Positions 7,345-15,844 of a DNA stretch of 64,000 bases are shown one piece after another (the first letter of the stretch is position 1; every line of letters starts with the position of its first letter). Source of the DNA: Microbispora corallina (lineage in GTDB: Bacteria > Actinomycetota > Actinomycetes > Streptosporangiales > Streptosporangiaceae). The DNA lies in the NCBI RefSeq assembly GCF_016863035.1, contig NZ_BOOC01000005.1, positions 1 through 64,000 on the forward strand, written 5' to 3'. The notes under the pieces were generated by a model that saw only the letters and a program-made list of their open reading frames with translations, ran no database searches and was not told the DNA's origin. The position numbers were made by a program, and so were the translations under genes.

Positions 7345-9744
7345 TCAGTCCACGTCCACGGGCGTGACCAGCCGCCGGCCCCGGCCGACGTGACGCACCG
7401 AGCCGGTCAGCCGCACGCGGCCCCGGCACGGCAGGTCGGTGGCCGACGTGCCCACGAACACCTCGACGTCCCCGGGCTCGACGATGCGCCGCAGGTCACG
7501 TCCGGTGAAGGCGGTGCGGTCGGCGTGCACGGTGAACGTCGCGCGCGCGCTCGCGCCGGGCTCCAGCCGGACCCGGGCGAACCCGGCGAGCTGCAGCACC
7601 GGCCGGGTGACCTGCGCGAGCACGTCGTGCAGGTAGAGCTGGACGACCTCGTCGCCCGCCCGCTCACCGGTGTTGCGCACGCGCACCGACACGGTGAACT
7701 CGCCGTCCGTGGACACCTCGTCGTCGCTGATCCGCAGGTCGTCGACCTCGAACGTGGTGTACGAGGCGCCGTATCCGAACGGGAACAGCGGGGTCGGGTC
7801 GAGGTTGCTGATGCCGTGGCTGTTGGAGCCGAGCGGCGGCTGCAGGTAGGTGCCCGGCTGGCCGCCGGGGACACGCGGGATCTGCACCGGCAGCTTCCCT
7901 CCGGGCTGCACGCGGCCGGACAGGACGCCCGCGATGGCCGCGCCGCCCTCCTCCCCCGGCATGAACGCCTGGACCAGCGCGGCCGCCCCGCCGGCCACCT
8001 CGCCCAGGGCGTACGGGCGGCCGGAGACCACGACCACCACGACCGGCGTGCCGGTGGCGGCCAGTTCGAGCAGCAGGTCCTCCTGCACCCCGGGCAGCCG
8101 CAGGTCCTCGGCGTCGCAGCCCTCGCCCGACGTCCCCTGCCCGAACAGCCCGGCGAGGTCGCCGACGACGGCCACGCAGAGGTCGGAGTCCCGGGCCGCC
8201 TCGACCGCGGCGGCGAACCCGGCCGTGTCGTCGCCGCGCACGTCGCAGCCGCGCTCGTGCACCAGCTCGGCGTCCGGCAGCTCGGCCCGCAGCGCGTCGA
8301 GCAGGCTGGGCGCGTCGACGCCGAGCCCGAGCCCGGGGTAGCGCGGCAGCACGTGGTTGGGGAAGGCGTAGCAGCCCATGAACGTCCGGGGGTCGTCGGC
8401 GCACGGCCCGACCACGGCCACCCGGCGCGGCTCCGTGCGCCCCTCTCCGCGCAGCGGCAGGGCGGTGCCCGCATCGAGCAGCACGATCGACCGCTCGGCC
8501 AGCTCCCGGGCCAGCTCCCGGTTGGCCGGCGAGTCCAGGTCCAGGGCCTCCGCCCCGGCGACCGACTTCTCCGGCGTCCATCCGGGGTCGAGCAGTCCGA
8601 GCTCGACCTTCTGCGTGAGCAGGCGGCGGGCCGCGCGGTCGATCAGGGACTCCGGCAGCTCGCCCCGCCGTACCCGCTCGGCCAGGTGCTGGCCGAAGCC
8701 GAGCGTGTCGGGCAGCTCGACGTCGATGCCCGCGGTGAGCGCCTGCACGCCCGCCTCGTCGTAGTCCGCGGCGACCTGATGGGTCGTCGCGAGGAACGGG
8801 ACCGCCCAGTAGTCCGACACGACGGTCCCGGTGAACCCCCACTCGCCGCGCAGCAGGTCGGTAAGCAGCCACGAGTCGGCCCCGGCGGGCACGCCGTCCA
8901 CGTCGGAGTAGGAGTTCATGACCGACCGCGCGCCGCCCTCGACGACGGCGGTCTCGAACGTCGGGAGGATCATGTCCATCAGCTCGCGCCGGCCCATCGG
9001 CACCGGCCCGTGGTTGCGGGCCCCGCGGGAGGCGGAGTATCCCGCGAAGTGCTTGAGCGTGGCGATGACCCCGGCGCTCTCCAGGCCGCGGACGTAGGCC
9101 GCGCCGAGCATCGCCACGAGGTACGGGTCCTCGCCCAGGGTCTCCTCGACCCGGCCCCACCGGTAGTCGCGCACCACGTCCAGCACCGGCGACAGACCCT
9201 GGTGGACGCCCACGGCGCGCATGTCGCGCCCGATGGCGGCGGCCATCCGCTCCACCAGGCCCGGGTCGAACGTCGCGCCCCACGCGATGGCCGACGGGTA
9301 GACGGTCGCGCCGTACGTGGTGAAACCGGTCAGGCACTCCTCATGCACCAGCGCGGGAATGCCCAGCCGCGACTGCTTCACCACCTCGCGCTGCAACCGC
9401 ACCACCTCGGCCGCACCCTCGGCCGGGGTCACCGGGGCGCTGCCGAAAACTCTCGTCAAATGGCCAAGCCCGTGGCGGATCGCCTCCTCGAACGGCACCG
9501 TTCCCGAAGCCCTGAAGACGTCCTGCATGGGGGCCACGTTCATCGGGCCCGGGCTGTCCTCGTCGGATTCACTTTCCTGCTCGAACTGCATGTCGTTGCC
9601 GATCCACCGGCTGCCGAGCTGGCCTATCTTCTCCTCCAGCGTCATCTCCCCGAGGAGGGCCTCAACGCGATCCGCCACCGGAAGCGCCGGGTCCTGCCAC
9701 GGCCGGAGGATCTGGTCCGCGGAAGTGCCGTCTAGCGCCGTCAT
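7345..9744 (-). CDS. Glycoside hydrolase family 3 (beta-glucosidase/beta-xylosidase type)
   Basis: A 799-residue protein with the GH3 layout: an N-terminal TIM barrel (QLGSRWIGNDMQFEQ, HEECLTGFTTYGATVYPSA, ATLKHFAGYSASRGARNH), then an alpha/beta sandwich (VAVVGPCADDPRTFMGCY) and a C-terminal fibronectin-III-like domain (FPFGYGASYTTFEVDDL). The catalytic nucleophile is the Asp of VVSDYWAVPF, about residue 310. There is no signal peptide, so it hydrolyses imported oligosaccharides in the cytoplasm. The ATG at 9744 has GGAGAG upstream; a longer frame is not preferred because it reads through the operator. It diverges from the transporter at 10102 and is co-directional with the LacI repressor. 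The order matches the bxl xylo-oligosaccharide loci of streptomycetes, but glucosidase and xylosidase specificity cannot be separated by eye. Confidence 0.9.
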   Translation of the reverse strand: MTALDGTSADQILRPWQDPALPVADRVEALLGEMTLEEKIGQLGSRWIGNDMQFEQESESDEDSPGPMNVAPMQDVFRASGTVPFEEAIRHGLGHLTRVFGSAPVTPAEGAAEVVRLQREVVKQSRLGIPALVHEECLTGFTTYGATVYPSAIAWGATFDPGLVERMAAAIGRDMRAVGVHQGLSPVLDVVRDYRWGRVEETLGEDPYLVAMLGAAYVRGLESAGVIATLKHFAGYSASRGARNHGPVPMGRRELMDMILPTFETAVVEGGARSVMNSYSDVDGVPAGADSWLLTDLLRGEWGFTGTVVSDYWAVPFLATTHQVAADYDEAGVQALTAGIDVELPDTLGFGQHLAERVRRGELPESLIDRAARRLLTQKVELGLLDPGWTPEKSVAGAEALDLDSPANRELARELAERSIVLLDAGTALPLRGEGRTEPRRVAVVGPCADDPRTFMGCYAFPNHVLPRYPGLGLGVDAPSLLDALRAELPDAELVHERGCDVRGDDTAGFAAAVEAARDSDLCVAVVGDLAGLFGQGTSGEGCDAEDLRLPGVQEDLLLELAATGTPVVVVVVSGRPYALGEVAGGAAALVQAFMPGEEGGAAIAGVLSGRVQPGGKLPVQIPRVPGGQPGTYLQPPLGSNSHGISNLDPTPLFPFGYGASYTTFEVDDLRISDDEVSTDGEFTVSVRVRNTGERAGDEVVQLYLHDVLAQVTRPVLQLAGFARVRLEPGASARATFTVHADRTAFTGRDLRRIVEPGDVEVFVGTSATDLPCRGRVRLTGSVRHVGRGRRLVTPVDVD

Positions 9745-9781
9745 CTGCTCTCCCCAGGTTGAAAGTGTTCCCGCAACCGAC

Positions 9782-9793
9782 CGAAACTTTTCG
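9782..9793. promoter_or_regulatory. Putative LacI-repressor operator, GH3 side
   Basis: Inverted repeat CGAAA-CT-TTTCG, 38 bp upstream of the GH3 ATG. It matches the second site at 9960-9974 and resembles the CGAA-n-TTCG box reported for BxlR-type repressors. On the minus strand a possible promoter for GH3 (TTGGGA, 16 bp, TACTCT) lies just upstream between about 9860 and 9890, so the operator would sit downstream of the start site. Confidence 0.6.
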
Positions 9794-9910
9794 ACGCGTC
9801 GGGGCGGCTCCGCCCGACATCCTGGTCTGTGCGAGATCACCAGGTGAACGCCCGTGCGAGAGTACCTTACACACGCTTCATCCCAATTTGGCGAGGGTGC
9901 GGGATCACCC

Positions 9911-9939
9911 TTGACAGTCCCGAAGTGGATATCTAAATT
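9911..9939 (+). promoter_or_regulatory. Promoter of the sugar ABC transporter operon
   Basis: TTGACA (9911-9916) and TAAATT (9934-9939) with an exact 17-bp spacer give a near-consensus promoter. The start site would fall near 9946, leaving a leader of about 155 nt before the GTG at 10102. The whole 357-bp gap 9745-10101 is the divergent control region: two operators, this promoter, a weaker minus-strand promoter, and no gene. Confidence 0.75.
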
Positions 9940-9959
9940 GACGTGCCACGCGGCCTGTT

Positions 9960-9974
9960 TCGAAAATGTTTCGA
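9960..9974. promoter_or_regulatory. Putative LacI-repressor operator, transporter side
   Basis: Inverted repeat TCGAAA-ATG-TTTCGA, starting about 14 bp downstream of the predicted transcription start of the transporter operon, a position where a bound repressor would block elongation. It pairs with the GH3-side site at 9782-9793; centre-to-centre distance is about 180 bp, so DNA looping is possible. Confidence 0.6.
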
Positions 9975-10101
9975 CACGGCGAGTTCAAGGAGGAGCGGGC
10001 GCGTGGCATCGGAGGCGTCGATCGCCGACCGCCGGCCACCCGCACTTTGATGGTTCACTTTGAGCCGCGGTCAGCCTCGGCATCGACGTACGGAGATCAG
10101 C

Positions 10102-11454
10102 GTGGAGTCCAGGACAACATCCCGCCGTACTTTTCTTTCTCTCTCCATGGGCCTCCCCTTGGGCGCCGCGTTGGCGGCCTGCGGCACCTCCGGCCCGGCC
10201 CCGAGCGGCGGGGGCGCCGGCGCCGGCGCCAGCGGCAGCGGGACCAAGGCCACCTACTGGTTCCTCCAGGGCCCGCCCGGTGAGGCGCCCCGCACCGCCG
10301 CCGTCAAGCGGTTCAACCAGGCCAACCCCAACGGCCAGATAGCGATCACCACGATCCAGAACGACGCCTACAAGACGAAGATCAAGACGGCGATCGGGGC
10401 CGGCCAGGCGCCCACCATCATCTGGGGCTGGGGCGGCGGCGGTCTGCGCAGCTACGTGCAGGCCGGTCAGGTCGAGGACCTGACCTCGTGGTTCGACCAG
10501 AACGCCGCGGTGAAGGACCGGCTGTTCCCCTCCTCGTTCGGCGCCGCGACGATCGACGGCAAGATCTACGCGATGCCCTGCGAGACCGTGCAGCCGATCG
10601 TCCTCTTCTACAACAAGAAGGTCTTCGAGCAGGTCGGGGTGCAGCCGCCGCAGTCGTACGGCGACATCCTGGACCTGGTGAAGAAGTTCAACGCCAAGGG
10701 CATCGCGCCGTTCTCCCTCGGCGGCCAGTCCCGCTGGACGAACATGATGTGGCTGGAGTTCCTCTTCGACCGCATCGGCGGCTCCGAGGTGTTCCAGGCC
10801 GTCTTCGACGGTGAGAAGGACGCCTGGAACAACCCGGCGTCCATCGAGGGCCTCACCAAGATGCAGGAGCTCATCAAGGCCAACGCCTTCGTCAAGGGCT
10901 TCTCCTCCATCACCGCCGACTCCAACGCCGACCAGGCGCTGCTGTACACCGGCAAGGCCGCGATGATGCTGCACGGCAGCTGGTCGTACGGCATCCAGCA
11001 GGCGCAGGGCGGCGACTTCGTCCCCAGCGGCGGCCTCGGCTGGATGAACTTCCCGCCGGTCGACGGCGGCAAGGGCGACCCGAGCGACACCGTCGGCAAC
11101 CCCGGCCAGTACCTGTCGATCTCCTCCAAGGCGTCCCCGGAGCAGAAGGAGATCGCCAAGAAGTTCTTCGCCAACGGCCTGCTCGACGACCAGGAGCAGA
11201 AGGACTGGGTCGGGACCGGCGGCGTGCCGATCGTCAAGGGCTCCGACAAGCTGTTCGCCGGCTCCAAGGACGCCGAGTTCCTGAACTTCATCTACGGCGT
11301 CGCCAGCAACGCCAAGGTGTTCGCCCAGTCCTGGGACCAGGCGCTCAGCCCGACCGCCGCCGAGGTGCTGCTCGACAACATCGCCAAGCTGTTCCAGCTG
11401 TCGATCAGCCCGCAGCAGTTCGCGACCAACATGAACGCGGTCATCGGCAAGTGA
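10102..11454 (+). CDS. Extracellular sugar-binding lipoprotein of an ABC importer (Tat-exported)
   Basis: A 450-residue solute-binding protein of the carbohydrate (SBP_bac_1) type. The N-terminus combines a twin-arginine motif (TSRRTFLSLS, residues 6-15) with a lipobox LAAC at Cys27, so it is a Tat-exported lipoprotein anchored on the membrane surface. A Gly/Ser/Ala linker follows, then the mature domain (TYWFLQGPPGEAPRTAAVKR, LFYNKKVFEQVGVQPPQSYG). It binds an oligosaccharide, probably a GH3 substrate such as xylobiose or cellobiose. The GTG at 10102 with GGAG upstream is chosen because it gives a normal Tat n-region. The stop overlaps the next start (GTGA). Confidence 0.9.
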   Translation: MESRTTSRRTFLSLSMGLPLGAALAACGTSGPAPSGGGAGAGASGSGTKATYWFLQGPPGEAPRTAAVKRFNQANPNGQIAITTIQNDAYKTKIKTAIGAGQAPTIIWGWGGGGLRSYVQAGQVEDLTSWFDQNAAVKDRLFPSSFGAATIDGKIYAMPCETVQPIVLFYNKKVFEQVGVQPPQSYGDILDLVKKFNAKGIAPFSLGGQSRWTNMMWLEFLFDRIGGSEVFQAVFDGEKDAWNNPASIEGLTKMQELIKANAFVKGFSSITADSNADQALLYTGKAAMMLHGSWSYGIQQAQGGDFVPSGGLGWMNFPPVDGGKGDPSDTVGNPGQYLSISSKASPEQKEIAKKFFANGLLDDQEQKDWVGTGGVPIVKGSDKLFAGSKDAEFLNFIYGVASNAKVFAQSWDQALSPTAAEVLLDNIAKLFQLSISPQQFATNMNAVIGK

Positions 11455-12377
11455 GCATGTCCGCGACAACCGCTGGACGGACGCCGTCCGCCGTCGCGCG
11501 TGAGGCGCGCGGCGGCGGCGTCCTGCCGTGGCTGGCCCTACCGGCCCTGCTGGCCTTCGTGGCCTTCGCGGTGATTCCGCTGGTCGGGGTCCTGCTGCTC
11601 AGCTTCACCTCGTGGGACACCCTCGGCGAGATCAAGCTGACCGGGTTCGAGAGCTGGCGGGCGGTGCTCACCGACCCCGGCCTGCCGCACGCGCTGTGGG
11701 TGACGTTCCTGATCACGGTGCTCTCCTGGGCGGTCCAGACACCCTCCAGCATCCTGATCGGGGTGTTCCTGGCGGGCCGCCAGCGGTACCGGGAACTGCT
11801 CGCGGTGCTGTACTTCATCCCGCTGCTGCTCAGCTCGGCGGCCATCGCGATCACCTTCAAGGCGCTGCTCGACCCGAACTTCGGGCTCGGCGCCGGGCTG
11901 CACATCGACCTGCTCACCCAGGACTGGCTCGGCGAGCCCAGCCTCGCCATGGGCGTCGTGATCTTCGTGGTGTCCTGGCAGTTCATCCCGTTCCACTCGC
12001 TGCTCTACCAGGGCGGCGTGCGGCAGATCCCGCGCTCGCTGTACGAGGCCGCGGAACTGGACGGCGCGGGGCGCGTCCGCGTGTTCTTCAACATCACCCT
12101 GCCGCAGCTCAAGTACACGATCATCACGTCCTCCACGCTGATGATCGTCGGCTCCCTGACCTTCTTCGACCTGATCTTCGTGCTGACCGAGGGCGGTCCC
12201 TCCGACGCCACCCGCGCGCTCGCCCTGGACATGTACAAGCGCGGCTTCCAGGCCAACCTCATGGGACAGGCCTGCGTGATCGGTGTCATCCTCGTTATCG
12301 TGGGCCTCGCCCTGGCACTGCTGCTGCGCCGGCTGGGCGGCCGCAACCCCAACGCCAGCCAGTTGGAAGGTGCCTGA
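11451..12377 (+). CDS. Sugar ABC transporter permease (MalF-like)
   Basis: A 308-residue integral membrane protein with about six transmembrane helices, the first being LPWLALPALLAFVAFAVIPL. The cytoplasmic EAA loop reads EAAELDGAGRVRVFFNITLP at about residue 200, the contact site for the ATPase. It overlaps the binding-protein gene by four bases (GTGA), and an ATG two codons in (11457) is an alternative start. With the next gene it forms the transmembrane pore. No ATPase is encoded here. Actinobacterial sugar importers usually share one MsiK-type ATPase encoded elsewhere, so the system is probably complete. Confidence 0.9.
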   Translation: MSMSATTAGRTPSAVAREARGGGVLPWLALPALLAFVAFAVIPLVGVLLLSFTSWDTLGEIKLTGFESWRAVLTDPGLPHALWVTFLITVLSWAVQTPSSILIGVFLAGRQRYRELLAVLYFIPLLLSSAAIAITFKALLDPNFGLGAGLHIDLLTQDWLGEPSLAMGVVIFVVSWQFIPFHSLLYQGGVRQIPRSLYEAAELDGAGRVRVFFNITLPQLKYTIITSSTLMIVGSLTFFDLIFVLTEGGPSDATRALALDMYKRGFQANLMGQACVIGVILVIVGLALALLLRRLGGRNPNASQLEGA

Positions 12378-12379
12378 CG

Positions 12380-13282
12380 GTGAGCGTGAGCCAGACGACG
12401 ACCGGGATCGAGCAGACGGCCGCGTCCAAGACGAGCCACCGCAGGCCCGGCAGGACCCGCCAGCGGCCCAACTGGCTGGGCGGCACGGTGAGCTGGCTGT
12501 GGCTGGCCGTGGTGATCATCCCGATCTACTGGATCGTCGTCACCAGTCTGAAGACGCAGACCAACTACTACATGACCAACCCGCTGGCGCCGCCGACCGA
12601 TCCGACCCTGGACAACTACCGGCTCGTGCTCCAGCTGGACTTCCCGCTGTACTTCCTGAACAGCCTCATCGTCGCTGTCGGCACGGTGATCCCGTCGGTG
12701 CTGTTCGCGTTCATGGCGGCGTACGCGATCGTCCGGAGCGCCGGCGCCAGCCGCTTCCTCCGCTCGGTGAACTCGCTCTTCCTCATGGGCCTGGCCATCC
12801 CGCTGCAGGCGACGATCATCCCGGTCTACCTGATCATCATCAAGCTGCGCCTCTACGACTCGCTGACGGGACTGGTCCTGCCGTCGATCGCCTTCGCGAT
12901 CCCGTTGTCGGTGCTGGTGCTGGCCAACTTCATCCGCGACGTGCCCAAGGAGCTGTTCGAGTCGATGCGGCTCGACGGCGCCACCGAGTGGATGACGCTC
13001 TGGCGGCTGGCCTTCCCGCTCACCCGGCCGGCCGTGGTGACGGTGTCGATCTACAACGCGCTGACGGTGTGGAACGGCTTCCTGCTGCCGCTGATCCTGA
13101 CCCAGAGCCCCGACAAGCGCACGCTGCCGCTGGCGCTGGCGGCGTTCCAGGGAGGCCCGTACGGCGTGAACGTGCCGGCCGTGCTCGCCTCCGTGGTGCT
13201 GACCATCGTGCCGATCCTGGCCCTCTACACGATCGGCCGCCGGCAGCTCCTCAGCGGACTGACCGCCGGCTTCGGCAGATAG
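12380..13282 (+). CDS. Sugar ABC transporter permease (MalG-like)
   Basis: A 300-residue membrane protein with six predicted helices, beginning with LWLAVVIIPIYWIVVTSLKT. The EAA-type loop FESMRLDGATEWMTLWRLAF lies near residue 193. The C-terminus ASVVLTIVPILALYTIGRRQ is typical of MalG-type subunits. The start is the GTG at 12380, two bases after the previous stop; a second GTG two codons later is possible. It completes the transport operon, which ends at a hairpin at 13297-13330. Confidence 0.9.
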   Translation: MSVSQTTTGIEQTAASKTSHRRPGRTRQRPNWLGGTVSWLWLAVVIIPIYWIVVTSLKTQTNYYMTNPLAPPTDPTLDNYRLVLQLDFPLYFLNSLIVAVGTVIPSVLFAFMAAYAIVRSAGASRFLRSVNSLFLMGLAIPLQATIIPVYLIIIKLRLYDSLTGLVLPSIAFAIPLSVLVLANFIRDVPKELFESMRLDGATEWMTLWRLAFPLTRPAVVTVSIYNALTVWNGFLLPLILTQSPDKRTLPLALAAFQGGPYGVNVPAVLASVVLTIVPILALYTIGRRQLLSGLTAGFGR

Positions 13283-13296
13283 CCGCACGCACACGA

Positions 13297-13330
13297 CGGC
13301 CCGGGCCCGCCGGACAGGCGGCCCGGGCCG
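13297..13330 (+). terminator. Terminator of the sugar-transport operon
   Basis: CGGCCCGGGCCCGCC (13297-13311) pairs with GGCGGCCCGGGCCG (13317-13330), a stem of about 14 bp with one bulged base and a 5-nt loop. It begins 15 bp after the permease stop codon. Confidence 0.7.
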
Positions 13331-13434
13331 CGGCGCGTCCAGGAGCCGGCGCCCGCGATGCTCGTGCGCCGACCTGATCGGGTCGCACCGCCCACGACTT
13401 GGTCAGCAGCACGCGGCTCAGGGCAGGCGGCGGG

Positions 13435-13932
13435 TCAGGGCATCAGCGGAAGGCGGCCCACGATCTTGTCGACCCGGTTACGCGGGCCGACCACGCTGAC
13501 GGCGTAGTAGGCGACGTCCTCGGCGGGAGTCTCCTTCATCGCCCCGAGGTAGTCGGCGTAGACCCGGGTGTGCTGGGCGGCGGCCGGCATGTCCGCCACG
13601 AAACAGCCGGCCGAGGAGGCCGCCTTCGCCCTGACGGCCCGGAGGGCGGCCGCGTCGGCGACCAGGACGGAGCACCCGGCCCAGGGCAGGCCCGGATGGA
13701 CGAGCCCGCCGCCGTCCACGGCGTCGTCGCCGAGCAGACCGCCGACCGCCGCCGAGGTCGCCGCCGCCACGCACGCCGCGGCGTTGACCGCGCGGCCCGC
13801 GGGCAGCCCGCCGTCGACCACGATCACCCACTTCAGGCGTGCGGCCCGGGTCGGCGCGGTGGGATCGATCTCGTCAGGCGCGAAGCCGACGGCCGGGCCG
13901 GTCGCGTTCTCCATCGTGTTCTCGTCGGCCAT
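13435..13932 (-). CDS. DUF2000 family protein
   Basis: A 165-residue protein. After a 30-residue variable start it reads RLKWVIVVDGGLPAGRAVNA, AACVAAATSAAVGGLLGDDA, GCSVLVADAAALRAVRAKA and VADMPAAAQHTRVYADYLGA, the conserved blocks of DUF2000, a peptidyl-tRNA-hydrolase-II-like fold of unknown function. It diverges from an Lrp/AsnC-type regulator across 113 bp. DUF2000 genes are often paired with Lrp-type regulators, so this one is probably its target. Its role may concern amino-acid handling, which is inference. Confidence 0.82.
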   Translation of the reverse strand: MADENTMENATGPAVGFAPDEIDPTAPTRAARLKWVIVVDGGLPAGRAVNAAACVAAATSAAVGGLLGDDAVDGGGLVHPGLPWAGCSVLVADAAALRAVRAKAASSAGCFVADMPAAAQHTRVYADYLGAMKETPAEDVAYYAVSVVGPRNRVDKIVGRLPLMP

Positions 13933-13982
13933 GCCGCCACCTTCCTGCTCGAACGTTCGGGGTTTCCCGTCGCATGCTATGA

Positions 13983-14014
13983 ATCCGTACGGCTATGCTG
14001 CAATCGATCCGTAC
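13983..14014. promoter_or_regulatory. Direct repeats in the DUF2000/Lrp divergent region
   Basis: ATCCGTAC occurs at 13983-13990 and again at 14007-14014, 24 bp apart, in a locally AT-richer stretch. Tandem half-sites at about two-turn spacing fit binding by an octameric Lrp-type regulator, but the repeats are short. Confidence 0.35.
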
Positions 14015-14045
14015 TTGTATCGGCGATCGACGCGTTTGGGCGGTC

Positions 14046-14504
14046 ATGGACGAACTTGATAAGGCGATCCTGGCGGAACTGCAGTCGGATGCACGGAAGA
14101 CCAACCGCGACGTCGCGGCGGCCGTGGGGGTCTCGCCCACGACGGCCCTCGACCGGACGCGGGCCCTAAGGGAGCGAGGGGTGATCCGCGGCGCAATCCT
14201 CGACGTGGACCTGCCGTCGATCGGCCGCCCGGTGCAGGCCCTCATCGCCGTCCGGGTGCGTCCTCCGTCGCGGCGGAACATCGAGGGCTTCCGCAACTGG
14301 GTCTCGGCCCTGCCGGACACCCTCGGCGTCTACGTGACGACCGGCACGGAGGACTTCATCGTGCACGTCGCCGTCCCGGACAACGCCGGCCTGTACGCGT
14401 TCGTGATCGACAGGCTCACCGAACGCCCCGAGGTCGCCGACGTCCGGACCTCGATCGTCTACGAGCACATCCGCAACACGCGGATCGCGCCGGCCGTCCC
14501 GTAG
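14046..14504 (+). CDS. Lrp/AsnC family transcriptional regulator
   Basis: A 152-residue protein. The N-terminal HTH reads MDELDKAILAELQSDARKTN, RDVAAAVGVSPTTALDRTRA, LRERGVIRGAILDVD. The C-terminal RAM ligand domain contains ALPDTLGVYVTTGTEDFIVH. Such proteins sense amino acids and usually regulate themselves and a divergent gene, here the DUF2000 gene. The ATG at 14046 lacks a strong Shine-Dalgarno; an in-frame ATG at 13995 would put 17 residues before the HTH and is less likely. Confidence 0.88.
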   Translation: MDELDKAILAELQSDARKTNRDVAAAVGVSPTTALDRTRALRERGVIRGAILDVDLPSIGRPVQALIAVRVRPPSRRNIEGFRNWVSALPDTLGVYVTTGTEDFIVHVAVPDNAGLYAFVIDRLTERPEVADVRTSIVYEHIRNTRIAPAVP

Positions 14505-14593
14505 ACGCGTTTCCCGGACAGATCGCCTAGAACGGGCGAGGATGCCGCCGGGACGGCTCCGCCGCCGGCCGGCTGAACGGCCGCTCCGTCCGG

Positions 14594-15817
14594 GTGACCG
14601 CCGGCGAGAATCTCCTCGTGGTCGACGCGGCGAGCGGCCGGCCGGCCGGTTCCCCGACGCCCCTGGGCGAGAGCAACTGGGTGCACGGCCTCGAGCTCGT
14701 CACGCTGGACGGCAGGCTCACCGCCGTGGTCGACGACAACGGGGGCTCCGAGAACGAACCCGGGCCGGACCCCCTCCGCTTCTACGACCTGGCGACCCGG
14801 CGGCGGCTCGACGGGATCGAGGGGGACTTCGCCGTCCTGCGGAAGGCGCAGGTGAGGGGGAGGACGGTCCTCGTCACGGTCAACGGCGCGCACCCGGCGC
14901 CGGGGGAGGTCGCGGTACCCGCGGGAAGCCTCTCCGTCTGGGACCCGGTCTCCCGGCGGCGGCTCGCGCTCCTGCCGGGCAACCCTCCAGCGGGCGCCGC
15001 CCACCCCGACACCTCCCCGCCGGCCGCCGCCGGAGTCTCCCTCGACGTCGGCGAGCTGCAGGGCCGGCCGATCGCGCTCACCGGCGGCTTCGACGACGTC
15101 GTACGCCTTTGGGACCTGGACACCGGCCGTCAGATCGCCGCCACCGTCCCGCCCGGCCACACCGACGAGATCGACATGATCCAGGTCACCCGGGCCGGGG
15201 GTCGCACGGTGGCGGTCACCAGGGGCTGGGACGGCCGGACCCTGGTCTGGGACCTGGCCACGCGCCGCAGGGTCGACGAGCCATGGCCCGGCACCTACCG
15301 GTCCCTCGCGGAGATCCCCGCCGACCGCCTGGACGACCGCCGCGTCCTCGTGGTGGACGGCGTGCCCGGGGTGCGGTTCCGGGACGTCGTCGCCCTGAGT
15401 GCCGACGTGTCGCCCGGCGACGAGAGGAGGGGGTGGGTGACCCGGGCCGGCGACCGCACCGTGCTGTTCGGACGCGACGGCGACCGGGTGTGGATCAGGG
15501 ATCCGGTCACGAGGGCGGACATCGGGGTCCCCGTGCGGCTCGGCAGGCGAGTGGCGCCGCCCCTCCGCGGGCACACCGAGCGCGTCGTGCAGATCCTTTA
15601 CGGCCGTCTCGGCGACATCCCCATCGGAGTGACCGTCGCCCTCGGCGGCGACATCCGGGTGTGGAACCTCCTCGACGGACGGCGGATCGGCACGCCGCTG
15701 CACGCCCCCAACCGCCTCAACGCCGTCGCGCTGGGTCAGGTGAACGGGCACGCGGTCGTCCTGGCCGCCGGGAGGTCCGAACAGGTCCGCATGTGGGACC
15801 TGGGCGGAGCCCCATGA
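14594..15817 (+). CDS. WD40-repeat protein, probably an N-terminally truncated remnant
   Basis: A 407-residue all-beta frame with degenerate WD40 blades, for example FDDVVRLWDLDTGRQIAATV, WDGRTLVWDLATRRRVDEPW, GGDIRVWNLLDGRRIGTPLH and the end EQVRMWDLGGAP. In actinomycetes such blades usually form the C-terminal part of large proteins with an N-terminal protease, kinase or NTPase. Here coding-like sequence in frame (RLNGRSVRVTAGENLL) continues upstream of the only usable start, the GTG at 14594, until a TAG at 14528. No Shine-Dalgarno precedes the GTG. I read this as a propeller fragment that lost its N-terminal domain; it may not be expressed. Confidence 0.6.
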   Translation: MTAGENLLVVDAASGRPAGSPTPLGESNWVHGLELVTLDGRLTAVVDDNGGSENEPGPDPLRFYDLATRRRLDGIEGDFAVLRKAQVRGRTVLVTVNGAHPAPGEVAVPAGSLSVWDPVSRRRLALLPGNPPAGAAHPDTSPPAAAGVSLDVGELQGRPIALTGGFDDVVRLWDLDTGRQIAATVPPGHTDEIDMIQVTRAGGRTVAVTRGWDGRTLVWDLATRRRVDEPWPGTYRSLAEIPADRLDDRRVLVVDGVPGVRFRDVVALSADVSPGDERRGWVTRAGDRTVLFGRDGDRVWIRDPVTRADIGVPVRLGRRVAPPLRGHTERVVQILYGRLGDIPIGVTVALGGDIRVWNLLDGRRIGTPLHAPNRLNAVALGQVNGHAVVLAAGRSEQVRMWDLGGAP

Positions 15818-15844
15818 CGACCCGAGGTCACGGAGACGCCCGGG

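Noticed and set aside
6799-9735. A 978-codon open frame on the plus strand
   Set aside because: It lies antisense to the well-supported GH3 gene, reads as Arg/Gly/His/Ala-rich low complexity, and exists because of the high G+C third positions.
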